Positions 10,087-18,188 of a stretch of DNA of 43,181 nt are shown here, piece after piece. Position numbers and translations under genes: made by a program. The stretch's first letter is position 1; every line of letters begins with the position of its first letter. A model generated the notes under the pieces. It searched no databases. It saw nothing but the letters and a program-made list of their open reading frames with translations, and was not told where the DNA came from. Source of the DNA: Acidimicrobiales bacterium (lineage in GTDB: Bacteria > Actinomycetota > Acidimicrobiia > Acidimicrobiales > QHCF01); contig QHCF01000015.1 of the NCBI GenBank assembly GCA_003244275.1, positions 1 through 43,181 of the forward strand, in the 5' to 3' direction.

Positions 10087-12150
10087 CTAGGCGGCCGCCT
10101 TGGGCTTAGTCGGCGGCTTCCCGGGTCGCACCGTGCGCCTGGCGGCCACCACTGGGCGCTGCACTGGCTGGTGTTCGCACCTGGTGGTCTCGGTTCCCGA
10201 GCGCGCCTTTGCCACCAACCGGGACACGGCGTGGCGGGCAGCCCCGACGACGCCGACAGGGAGGCTGGCTGTGCGAGCCAACCTGGTTGGATGGGCCTGG
10301 GGCTTTTCGTCTTGAGGATCCTCGGGTGTTATCCCTGTGATCCGCGTGGCCTCGGCCAGGGCCGCTCGGACCGCCGAGGCGATGGGTCGGCGCCACCAGG
10401 GATCAAGAGCCGCCTCGACGATAGGAGTGTGCTGATGGATGATGAGCGCCCGGCCCTTGGGCAGGGTCCTCACTTGGGAAGCACTCAGGGCCGGGATACG
10501 GCGAAGACTGCTCGACGTGCTAGCCGCTCCCTTGCCTCGGCTGCGCGACATGGTCTCTTGGTCCACGTCACCGGCCAGGTTGGCGATGCGAGTCAGGTCC
10601 TCGATGGTGGCCAGACCACCAAAGACCACCTTGGTGGTGGCCGCGTCCCACATGGCGTCGGTGGCGGCCTGGCCCCAGCGGGCCCGGCCCTGGCCGAGGG
10701 ATTGCAGGACGGCCACCGTGGGTATCCCCGTTCCCCCGCCGTCGGATAACAGGCTGGGCAGGCTGGGCAGCGGGGCGATGTTGGCCGCCTCATCCAGCCA
10801 CAGCGCCAACGGCGGGTCCAGGCGGCCGTAGGGGGAGCGAGCGGCCAGCTTGCGGGCGGTTGCCACCAGGTCCTCAATCAGGGCGGTAATGAGCGGGGCG
10901 ATGGACAACTGGGCGTCGGCCGAGCCCACCAGATACAGCGTGCCGCGCCGGCGCAGGAAGGTCTCGGCATCGAACTCGACTCCCGCCGGAGGCGAACAGG
11001 CGTCGAGTACCCGGGGATCGGCCAATGAGTCAAACGCCCTGCGGACCTGGGTCCAGATCTGGTCACGCTGGCGAGCGTCGGCCGTGGCCTGGTCATGGAG
11101 CTCCTCGGCCCACCCGGGCGCCGCCTCCGGATGAACCCGCAAGATGTCGACCGGGGTGGGATCACCCGGGTGTCCCACCCAGCGCAACACGTCTCGAATC
11201 GGCCGGCCGTCCAAGTCGGCGGCGTGGAGGTAGCACCGCACGACGGCGGCGGTTTGTCCCTGCCAGTAGTCACCGTTGGTCACGCTGCCGGTGTTGAGGC
11301 CGGCGGCGGCGGCAAAACCCTTGGCTCGCAGGATGGCGGTCAGTGAGTCCCGACAGCCCTTCTGAGGAGCCCAGCGCAGCCCGTCGGGCCACTGGGCTGA
11401 ACCCTGCGGGTCAAAGACCGCCACCGGGCCGTGCTCGGCCCGGGCACAGGCCGTGTGCAGCAGGGTGTCGGTGCGGGTGGCGGTGACCACTGCCGCACCC
11501 GGCGAGGCCAGCACTCCGGGGATGATGAAGTTGACCCCCTTGCCCACCCGTGGCGGCCCCAGGACCAGACACGACTCCTCCAGGCTGCTCCACAGCCCGA
11601 TGCCCGACGCCACGTCGCGGCCCAAGCCGATGGCGACGTCTTCGGGTGAGACCTGCCGGCCGGCCAGGGACGGGCGAATCTGAGGGGCACGGGCTCGTAC
11701 TGCTCGGGCCGACAGGTTGCGTCGAACCTGGGCACGATTGGCGAACCCGGGGGGGGAGCGACGCCCCCGGGCACCATCGGTCAGCGTGGCCTGGGTAATC
11801 GCACGGGTCGACCACACCCGCCAGCCGGCCCAGGCTCCCAGCCCGGCGGCCGTTTGAACCACCGCTGTCGTAGACCAGTAAGCCACCGGGCCGGGTAGGT
11901 CGGCCCTGGCGGTGATCTGCCAGGCCAGGGCGGGGTGAGTGACATTGCCGAGGGACGCGGCTGCCGACAGGACCACCGCTGGTACAGAGAGCCCCAACAG
12001 ATGGTGACCGCCAAAGACCAACGCAGCCAGGGTGGCACCTATCCCGAGTACGGCGAGCTCGGCCACCAGGACACCCACCACGACCAGGATGAAGGTGTCG
12101 GTTCCCCCGTCGTAGGGGGGGGCCGCTATCGGACGTCGGGTCATGGTCAT
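10087..12150 (-). CDS. VirD4/TraD-type coupling protein
   Basis: 687 residues. This ATPase would bring the relaxase-DNA complex to the membrane channel. Hydrophobic segments lie at about 20-45, 50-70 and 90-110 (FILVVVGVLVAELAVLGIGA). They are followed by a P-loop, VLGPPRVGKGVN, near 215, Walker B LWLDEAANIAPLP near 450, and the TraG/TraD-like stretch TVAVLQSLGQGRARWG. The C-terminus is basic. The start ATG 12150 overlaps the whiB stop as ATGA and has GGAGG 8 bases upstream; ATG 12144 is an alternative. A longer open frame upstream overlaps whiB and is rejected. Confidence 0.93.
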   Translation of the reverse strand: MTMTRRPIAAPPYDGGTDTFILVVVGVLVAELAVLGIGATLAALVFGGHHLLGLSVPAVVLSAAASLGNVTHPALAWQITARADLPGPVAYWSTTAVVQTAAGLGAWAGWRVWSTRAITQATLTDGARGRRSPPGFANRAQVRRNLSARAVRARAPQIRPSLAGRQVSPEDVAIGLGRDVASGIGLWSSLEESCLVLGPPRVGKGVNFIIPGVLASPGAAVVTATRTDTLLHTACARAEHGPVAVFDPQGSAQWPDGLRWAPQKGCRDSLTAILRAKGFAAAAGLNTGSVTNGDYWQGQTAAVVRCYLHAADLDGRPIRDVLRWVGHPGDPTPVDILRVHPEAAPGWAEELHDQATADARQRDQIWTQVRRAFDSLADPRVLDACSPPAGVEFDAETFLRRRGTLYLVGSADAQLSIAPLITALIEDLVATARKLAARSPYGRLDPPLALWLDEAANIAPLPSLPSLLSDGGGTGIPTVAVLQSLGQGRARWGQAATDAMWDAATTKVVFGGLATIEDLTRIANLAGDVDQETMSRSRGKGAASTSSSLRRIPALSASQVRTLPKGRALIIHQHTPIVEAALDPWWRRPIASAVRAALAEATRITGITPEDPQDEKPQAHPTRLARTASLPVGVVGAARHAVSRLVAKARSGTETTRCEHQPVQRPVVAARRTVRPGKPPTKPKAAA

Positions 12151-12416
12151 GACACACGCCTCCGGCTGTCGTCCTTCTCGGATCGCCTCTGCTCGACCAA
12201 CGAGCGCAGGAATGCCCGCTCTGGCGGGGTGGTCCCTCCCCAGACCCCATAGTCCAGCCGGTCGGGTCGGGCCATTGCCTCCTCCAGGCAGTCCGCTCGC
12301 ACCTGACACCCTCGACATATGGCCTTGGGTTGCTCAGCGTCTTCGCTTGGCTCGGGGTAAAACAACTCATGCGGGCATCCCCGACAGGCCGCCTCAACCC
12401 ACCACCGCGGCCTCAC
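12147..12416 (-). CDS. WhiB-family iron-sulfur regulator
   Basis: 89 residues. The [4Fe-4S] ligands are C11 (or C14), C34, C37 and C43, matching the WhiB pattern C-x2-C-x5-C after a distal Cys. The family turn GVWGG is at 57-61, followed by a basic C-terminus. WhiB proteins are actinobacterial redox/NO-responsive transcription factors that usually work with a sigma factor. The start GTG 12416 has GGAGGAA upstream and overlaps the methylase stop as GTGA. It ends overlapping the coupling-protein start. Its place inside the transfer operon suggests it regulates the element or host genes in response to redox state; targets are unknown. Confidence 0.93.
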   Translation of the reverse strand: MRPRWWVEAACRGCPHELFYPEPSEDAEQPKAICRGCQVRADCLEEAMARPDRLDYGVWGGTTPPERAFLRSLVEQRRSEKDDSRRRVS

Positions 12417-13255
12417 GACACTTCCTCCAGGCGTCCCTGAACCCACAGGGGGCGGTTCGACCACACCACCTCGGTGGCCCGGCTGAGAGCTCCTCCGCTC
12501 ACATTTGCTGTCATCTTGAGGGTTGGTCGCTCTGCCCGCCACCATCCCTCATAGAGCTCGTCATAGAGCGAGCTCGGGTAACCCGAGATCAGCACCGCCG
12601 CCTGGCAGGCATTGAGCGCCTTCGCTAGTTGGCGATGCTGGTCCTCGCCTGCCATGTCATGGCGGTAGTCCCGGCCACCGGTCCCAGTCCCGGCCCGACG
12701 GGTCGAGCCCAGATAGGGAGGATCGCAGTAGACCACGGTGGCAGGGCCGTCCAGCGAGTCCAGAACCTCCAGGGCCGGTCGACACTCAATCTGGACATTG
12801 CGCAGTCGCATGGCCACCGCCCGCATCCGCTCGACCATGGAAACCGCGGTGGCTGCTCGGGAGGCTGAGCGGTTCAGTGTCACCGACCAACCGTGGCCGG
12901 CACCTGATACCGATTGGACCGAGCGAACCCACCACCGCCGGGCCAGTTCCACCTCGTCGGTGTGCTCGCTCGGCGCCGCCTTGGCCAGGTGAAGCTCCTC
13001 CCGGGCGTAGGGAGTCAGTTCGCAGGCCCGAATCAAGTCCGCCGGGTGATCCCGTAGTAGCCGGAAGAAGCGAATCAGCTCCCCGTCGATGTCATTGAGG
13101 ATTTCGATGGCCGATGGCTGCTTGGCCAGCAGCACCGCCGCCGAGCCTGCGAATGGCTCAAGATAGATACGGTGGCTTGGCAGCATCGCCTCACACCAAA
13201 GAGCCAGGCGCTGCTTGGAACCGAAGTAGGCAAACGGTGGTCGTAGCTGGCTCAT
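12413..13255 (-). CDS. D12-class DNA adenine N6-methyltransferase
   Basis: 280 residues. It has the Dam-like order: FAYFGSKQRLA at the N-terminus, SAM-binding YLEPFAGSAAVLL around 30-42, and catalytic VVYCDPPYLG near 177. It would methylate adenine in DNA; the target site is not predictable by eye. No restriction endonuclease is adjacent, so it is a solitary enzyme, probably protecting the element during transfer together with the methylase-helicase. The start ATG 13255 lies 2 bases after the stop of the preceding gene. A longer upstream frame overlaps that gene and looks like shadow. Confidence 0.93.
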   Translation of the reverse strand: MSQLRPPFAYFGSKQRLALWCEAMLPSHRIYLEPFAGSAAVLLAKQPSAIEILNDIDGELIRFFRLLRDHPADLIRACELTPYAREELHLAKAAPSEHTDEVELARRWWVRSVQSVSGAGHGWSVTLNRSASRAATAVSMVERMRAVAMRLRNVQIECRPALEVLDSLDGPATVVYCDPPYLGSTRRAGTGTGGRDYRHDMAGEDQHRQLAKALNACQAAVLISGYPSSLYDELYEGWWRAERPTLKMTANVSGGALSRATEVVWSNRPLWVQGRLEEVS

Positions 13256-13257
13256 CT

Positions 13258-13910
13258 TCACGCCACCGTGGCCGCGACGGCCATCCCGGCGCGCAGGGCC
13301 TGCATGACCGGCTCCGTAAGGCGGTCCTCCACTCGGCTCACTGCGGCCAACAGTTCTGGACGGGCCTCGGCCAACGACCGGGTGACGACGTGGTCGGGGC
13401 CGTAGCACCAGGCGGCCATGGCCAGGTGATGGCCGGGGTTGACCGGTAATCCTGACGGGCTGGTGGTCAGATCGGCATAGGTCACCAAGTCGGTCACCTC
13501 GCTGTCCTCTCTGGGGAACTCCGCCAGCTCGGCACCAAGGCCCCACCACTCAGCCTCGTACCTGGCCCCGTGTGATGGGCGACCAGGCTTGCTATGCGAG
13601 GATGGCCGAGGCTGGCCACATAGCAGGCACCGTCGAGGGGATGAAACGCTGTGGCGATGATGCCCGGCGCACAGCCCACGTCGTGCAACCAGGCCGCCGC
13701 CACCGCCACCTCGCGTTCCGCTGGGGCCAGCACGGTACTCAGTGCCCTGGCCGTCGCGGCCACACCTTGGGTATGGGCCCAGGTGTACTCCAGTGGCGCC
13801 AGCAGCCGACCGGCCTCCCGCTCAGCCCACTCATGCAGACTGGTAGTGAATCGCGGACCAAGCGATACCCTGCCCTCTCGATTATGTCGCCATGTCTGGG
13901 TGTCAGTCAT
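13258..13910 (-). CDS. HD-domain phosphohydrolase, apparent frameshift
   Basis: Read as two pieces. The first (13910 to about 13570) has the HD signature: HTQGVAATA, AAWLHDVG, HPLDGA and LVAHHTG. It then runs into a nonsense tail ending at 13494. Moving to the other frame after HHTG gives RYEAEWWGLGAELAEFPRED, the expected HD-family continuation, and stays open to a stop at 13258. One extra G in the GGGG run (13566-13569 on the plus strand) would restore a ~217-residue protein. So the gene is either mutated, miscalled in the homopolymer, or slips during expression. Family members hydrolyse phosphate esters; the substrate is unknown. The start ATG 13910 has GGAGG upstream. Alternatively, GTG 13497 (GTGA overlap) could start a separate 79-residue protein. 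Confidence 0.75.
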
Positions 13911-13921
13911 CAATAGCCTCC

Positions 13922-14398
13922 TTAGCCAGTACCGACATTGGGGTGGAAGTGGACGACATAGGCGCTACCGGGGTCACCCCAGGCGGCCAGGAACGATGCC
14001 CAGCCAGCCTGAGCAGCAGCCAGCGGGTGTTCGGAAATCACATCAACCACGATCTGGCCGGACTGGTCGCCGGCAATGGTGGCCACGATCCCGTTGCCCT
14101 GATAGGGCAGGTGCTGATAGGCGGGACGAGCGGCGAGGGCCGCCGCCTGGGCTGCTTCTTGGTCTGGCGTAGGTTCCTGCTGGGCATTGATCTGCGCCGG
14201 CCCTGTCGTGGTCGTGCTGATGCTCGTCGTGGTGGCAGCGAGGGGAGCTGGCGCGGGGTGTCGGTCTGAACCACGTCCTACCGACGAAGGCGGACTGGCG
14301 GCGACCGGCGAAGCCGAGTGGGGTGTGGGCCAAAGCCGGGCTACCCCAATAGCCACCACGGCCACGATCGTCAGGGCAACCCCAAGGCGGCGCATCAT
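13922..14398 (-). CDS. membrane-anchored hypothetical protein
   Basis: 158 residues with one N-terminal hydrophobic segment (VALTIVAVVAIGVARL, about 7-22), then a Pro/Ser/Thr-rich linker and a compact C-terminal region (about 70-158). The topology is a single-pass protein with its bulk outside the membrane, as expected for an accessory of the transfer channel. I do not recognise the family. The start ATG 14398 overlaps the CHAP gene stop as ATGA. The stop lies just before the ribosome binding site of the HD gene. Confidence 0.8.
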   Translation of the reverse strand: MMRRLGVALTIVAVVAIGVARLWPTPHSASPVAASPPSSVGRGSDRHPAPAPLAATTTSISTTTTGPAQINAQQEPTPDQEAAQAAALAARPAYQHLPYQGNGIVATIAGDQSGQIVVDVISEHPLAAAQAGWASFLAAWGDPGSAYVVHFHPNVGTG

Positions 14399-15459
14399 GG
14401 CGTGGGCTGGGCGTAGCCGTAGATGGGGGCTCGCTGGCCATGGCTGGTGGCCGTGGCCGGCATGTACGGACCCACTCGGGAGACCTGGTGGGCGTAGTTG
14501 CCGTCCACCTCGGTGATCTCCCCACCGACCCCCACGGCGGTTATGACCCCGACGTGGTCCGACTGCCCCGGCCCCGGCCCCGACCCGAAAAAGACCAGAT
14601 CACCGGGAGAAGGCGTGGCCGTGGCCGGGAACACCTTGCCGTGGGCCTGGGCCCACGTGTAGGGAAAGCCCGAGTAGGCGTTAGACGGGATGCCTACGCC
14701 GGAATGGCCCCACACCCAGGTGGCAAACAGCGCGCACCACTCCTCGCACACCGGCCCGTAGGGGGTGCAGTTCGACCCAGGTGGGGCATCATGGGTCCCC
14801 ACCTGGGAGTTAGCCAGCGCCACGATGGCGTCGGCGCCGGCGAAGCTGGCCGGTACGCAACCACCGACCGAGTCCGATACGAGGGAAGCACTGGCACCAC
14901 CAGAGGTCGGGGCGCCGGGGACCAGGGCAGCAGATTCAGGAGTGCCGGGAGGGGCAGGGGCCAGCGACACCAATCCACTCCCAGAGACCCCAAGGGCCGC
15001 CGCCGTCTGCCACCACAGATCGATGGCCCGGGCGGTGGGGGGACTTCCCACCGGCCCTCCGCCCCGACCCACGTCGAGCTTCTCAGCGATCACGCTCTTC
15101 CCCCCATAGCTGATCTGGAGCAACGTGTGTGGTGCCAGGCCGCCCAGGGCCGAGTAATTCAGACCGGCCGAGGACAACTCGGCAAAGGCGTAGTGCCCAG
15201 TCAGGTGGTCCACATAGGCGCCGTGGTCGGTCGCGGTGGAGGGGTCGCCCGGGCCGCCGTATTGGGTGGCGCCGACTACCTTCCCGCCGGGTGGAAGCGC
15301 GGCACCCGTCAGACTGGCGTCAGCTCCACACGACGAACCCTGACCCGCTGATCCCACGGCCACCGTCAGCATCATCAGGGGTAGGGCCACCATGGCCACC
15401 CCGATGCCGGCAATGGCGAGCACCCCCACCCCGGCTGAATGTGACTTCGAAGCCGCCAC
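14395..15459 (-). CDS. CHAP-domain peptidoglycan hydrolase of transfer system
   Basis: 354 residues. An N-terminal membrane anchor at about 10-38 (VLAIAGIGVAMVALPLMMLT) is followed by an extracellular region. The C-terminal CHAP/NlpC-like domain has the cysteine in EEWCALFATWVWG, SPGDLVFFGSG, the histidine in SDHVGVI, and EVDGNY. It would cut peptidoglycan locally so the conjugation channel can pass the wall. The start is GTG 15459, 9 bases after the VirB4 gene stop. It matches the wall-hydrolase position in Gram-positive conjugative systems. Confidence 0.88.
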   Translation of the reverse strand: MAASKSHSAGVGVLAIAGIGVAMVALPLMMLTVAVGSAGQGSSCGADASLTGAALPPGGKVVGATQYGGPGDPSTATDHGAYVDHLTGHYAFAELSSAGLNYSALGGLAPHTLLQISYGGKSVIAEKLDVGRGGGPVGSPPTARAIDLWWQTAAALGVSGSGLVSLAPAPPGTPESAALVPGAPTSGGASASLVSDSVGGCVPASFAGADAIVALANSQVGTHDAPPGSNCTPYGPVCEEWCALFATWVWGHSGVGIPSNAYSGFPYTWAQAHGKVFPATATPSPGDLVFFGSGPGPGQSDHVGVITAVGVGGEITEVDGNYAHQVSRVGPYMPATATSHGQRAPIYGYAQPTP

Positions 15460-15468
15460 GGCCAGGAC

Positions 15469-16746
15469 CTACGCCACCACGCCCATGGCGGCATCGGTAT
15501 CTACGATGCCCCATTCGCCCGGGGCCACCAAGTGATCCACAATGGTCCCGTGGCGGCCCACCCGCCACAGGGCCCGGCCCCGGCCGGGCAGGCGAGGAAG
15601 GACCTCGCCCTCCACCTCACTCAGGCCCAACAGTTTGCGGGCGTCAGGCACCTGATCACTGGCCTGGGCGAACACCACCCGGGTACCGGTGTCGGCCAAC
15701 AGGCCCTGAGCCTGTTTGACCCGCTCGGAACCGTCGGCTCCTTGGCCCCGGAGGTCCGACAGGCGATGGATGACCGCCATGTTGGCCACTCCCAGTGCCC
15801 GGGACAGCTTCCAGGTGGCCTGTAACCATCTGGTGGTACCGGTGTCCATGAGCACCGCCCACGCCTCGTCCAACACCACGATGCGCCGAGGACCGGGTGT
15901 GGCCAGCACCACCTGGAGCCAGCTCACGGCCAGGAGCATGACCACCGGCAGGGCCGGCGACCCGTACACGGCCGACAGGTCCAGCACCACACCAGGGCCG
16001 GACCAGTCGATCTTGACAGTCGAGTCGCCATCGAACATCCCCTCCAGGTCGCCCGACAACAGGCGGCGCAACTCCAGGGCCACGTCTCGACAAGCCCTGG
16101 CCAGGGCTTCGGGGGTGGTGGCCAAGGGAGCAGCCATGGCCATGGTCGGCTGCAACAGCAACGCGGCCACGTCGGCCAGCTGGGGCGTGGTGGACATGGC
16201 AGCCGCGGTGGCTAGGGCCTCCCCCACCCCGGCCCGCTCCTCGGACGTCGCTCGTCGGCCCAGGGTGGACTCAGCCAACCCGACCACCATCTCCGCCTGC
16301 CTGCGCCGCACCGCCCCAGGGTCGGCGTAACCGCCTGGGCCGGGATCGAGCGGATTGAGCCGAACCTTGCCGCCGGGCGCCAGGCGCACCACCGGCAGTC
16401 CCAGGGCGGCGGCCAGACCGCCGTACTCGCCCTTGGGGTCGAGGATGAAACATTGGCGGCCAAAGCAACCGACCTGTCGGTACAGGTAGCCCTTGACCAG
16501 CGACGACTTCCCACACCCGATTTCTCCCACCACCAACATGTTCGGGTTGGTGAGCAGGCCCTGGTTGTAAAGCTCCCAGGGATCGTAGGTGTGCAGCCCG
16601 CCTGACAGCAGGTCATAGCCGATTATCGGCCCGGTGGCGGCCATCCCGGCCTCCGCCTGCCACGGGTAACACGACGCCAGGTGGCGGGTGGTGACCACAT
16701 GGCGAGGCACACGCAACCGCCTCGCCCGGTTCAACAAGCTCCGCAT
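15469..16746 (-). CDS. VirB4-like ATPase (ATPase domain only)
   Basis: 425 residues. Walker A VGEIGCGKSS is near 72, Walker B IVVLDEAWAVL near 290, and VIHRLSDLRGQG follows. It powers assembly or function of the conjugation channel. Typical VirB4 proteins are about 800 residues. This one has only the C-terminal ATPase half, while the upstream SCO6880-type protein probably supplies the N-terminal half, so VirB4 appears split into two genes. The start ATG 16746 overlaps the upstream stop by one base (TGATG). Confidence 0.9.
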   Translation of the reverse strand: MRSLLNRARRLRVPRHVVTTRHLASCYPWQAEAGMAATGPIIGYDLLSGGLHTYDPWELYNQGLLTNPNMLVVGEIGCGKSSLVKGYLYRQVGCFGRQCFILDPKGEYGGLAAALGLPVVRLAPGGKVRLNPLDPGPGGYADPGAVRRRQAEMVVGLAESTLGRRATSEERAGVGEALATAAAMSTTPQLADVAALLLQPTMAMAAPLATTPEALARACRDVALELRRLLSGDLEGMFDGDSTVKIDWSGPGVVLDLSAVYGSPALPVVMLLAVSWLQVVLATPGPRRIVVLDEAWAVLMDTGTTRWLQATWKLSRALGVANMAVIHRLSDLRGQGADGSERVKQAQGLLADTGTRVVFAQASDQVPDARKLLGLSEVEGEVLPRLPGRGRALWRVGRHGTIVDHLVAPGEWGIVDTDAAMGVVA

Positions 16747-18188
16747 CACATCCCCCACGGGACGGGGGCCACGCCGGCGCACAGCGGCAGACTGGCCGCG
16801 AAGGCCACGTCCTGGCGGCCGTAGAGCCGGGTCAGTTCCACACAGGCTTGGCCAGCGGCCTGCTCAACCTCCCGGCAGGCCACCACCAAAGCCTCTTGGT
16901 CCGGCGCGGCCACCGATACCAAACCCACAAAGCGCATCAGCGCATAACCCGACACCAGCTCCTCTTCTCGGGCCGCGGCCTGGCCTCTCTCCCGCTCGCG
17001 CCGGGCGGTGCGAGCAAAGCCGAACCGCTCACGCTGAACGGCATCGGCATCGTTTTCCAACACATCGCGTTCGGCCCGACGGGCCGCAGCGGAGGGGCTC
17101 AAGGGCTCCATCAACACACTCAGGCTGCGTACGCCATCCACCCGAGACAACAACAGCGGCGACATCCAGGCCGCTCCCACGGACCGCCGCGGCAGCTCAG
17201 ACAGCCAGTAGGTGGCATGCCAGGTGCCGTTGGTCCGATAGGCCCCCCAGGGCGTCTCGGTGGCCGCTGGCCACGGCAGAGGCGGACCCGCCGCCCGCAG
17301 GTGGCGTCGGCCGGCCATAGCCCGGGCGTAGTCGGGGTCGATCAGGCCGTGCAGGACCTCACCTACCTCACTTGGCCCCAGAGCCCCTGACGTCCTCAGC
17401 TCGGCCGAGTTGATGCGCCCGGCCACCAGCTCAACCGCCGCTACCACCTCGGCCAGGCCCGGATCGCCATCTCCCTTGGCCGGGTCACACTGACGAGGGG
17501 CAACCTGAATGGCCACGTAGGTGTCGTGGCGTCGGGTAGCCGGCCGGGTCTGGCGCAGCAGCTCCCAATAGCTCTTGGCCGCCGGCGAGGCGGCCGGGAC
17601 CCGGCGGTGGCGAGCCGCCCACGCCGAGGCCGCGTCAGAGCGCTCAGGACCTGAACGCTCAACCCACTGCACCCGGGTGACCCCCAGGCCGGGAGCGCCG
17701 GCGCCGGCCAGGGCCTCCCCCCAGGCCGCCAGCCTGCGTTCTTGATCCCCGGCGTCGATCATGGCGAAGTCCCCGCCGTTCACGGCCAGGACCGCGGTGT
17801 AGGTGGGCCGTCCCCGTCCACTGCTCACGATTACCGCGGTGGGGTGCTCAGGATTGCCGGCTGCCACCACCGACAGCCCAGCGAACGGCGGCGGGGTGGC
17901 GTCGTCGCCACTGGCTGCCCACGTCGAATGACCCTGAGCACGCCGGCTCCAATGCGAGATCACCGGGCCGGCCCATTCGTGGATTGGCCGCCCCGCCACC
18001 GGCGCCCACGCATACAAAGCGCCGGCCACTAACGGGCACATGGCCACCAGTAGGTTGGTCTTGCCCATCATCAAGACCAGCCCGGTCACACCTCCGGCTA
18101 CCAGGCCGGCCAGCTGCATCCCACCCAAGCCCAGGAGAACTCCGCGAGTCGGCCGCGGACCAAATGTATAAAGCGTGCGCTCAGCCAC
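16746..18188 (-). CDS. SCO6880/PrgI-type transfer membrane protein
   Basis: 480 residues. The N-terminus RTLYTFGPRPTRG and two or three hydrophobic segments at about 17-75 (GMQLAGLVAGGVTGLVLMM) match the PrgI-like part of SCO6880 family proteins of actinomycete type IV secretion systems. A cytoplasmic region follows that corresponds in position to the N-terminal half of VirB4. It is expected at the inner face of the channel beside the VirB4 ATPase. The start GTG 18188 has GGGAG seven bases upstream and overlaps the upstream stop by 8 bases. The longer frame to 18314 overlaps the previous gene and is rejected. Confidence 0.85.
   Translation of the reverse strand: MAERTLYTFGPRPTRGVLLGLGGMQLAGLVAGGVTGLVLMMGKTNLLVAMCPLVAGALYAWAPVAGRPIHEWAGPVISHWSRRAQGHSTWAASGDDATPPPFAGLSVVAAGNPEHPTAVIVSSGRGRPTYTAVLAVNGGDFAMIDAGDQERRLAAWGEALAGAGAPGLGVTRVQWVERSGPERSDAASAWAARHRRVPAASPAAKSYWELLRQTRPATRRHDTYVAIQVAPRQCDPAKGDGDPGLAEVVAAVELVAGRINSAELRTSGALGPSEVGEVLHGLIDPDYARAMAGRRHLRAAGPPLPWPAATETPWGAYRTNGTWHATYWLSELPRRSVGAAWMSPLLLSRVDGVRSLSVLMEPLSPSAAARRAERDVLENDADAVQRERFGFARTARRERERGQAAAREEELVSGYALMRFVGLVSVAAPDQEALVVACREVEQAAGQACVELTRLYGRQDVAFAASLPLCAGVAPVPWGM

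Noticed and set aside
9406-10749. Long plus-strand frame opposite the helicase and coupling-protein genes
   Set aside because: Antisense shadow typical of GC-rich DNA; crosses several real genes and has no domain.
12417-12545. Longer WhiB with 43 extra residues
   Set aside because: The extension overlaps the methylase gene in a shadow frame; GTG 12416 has a good ribosome binding site and a GTGA overlap.
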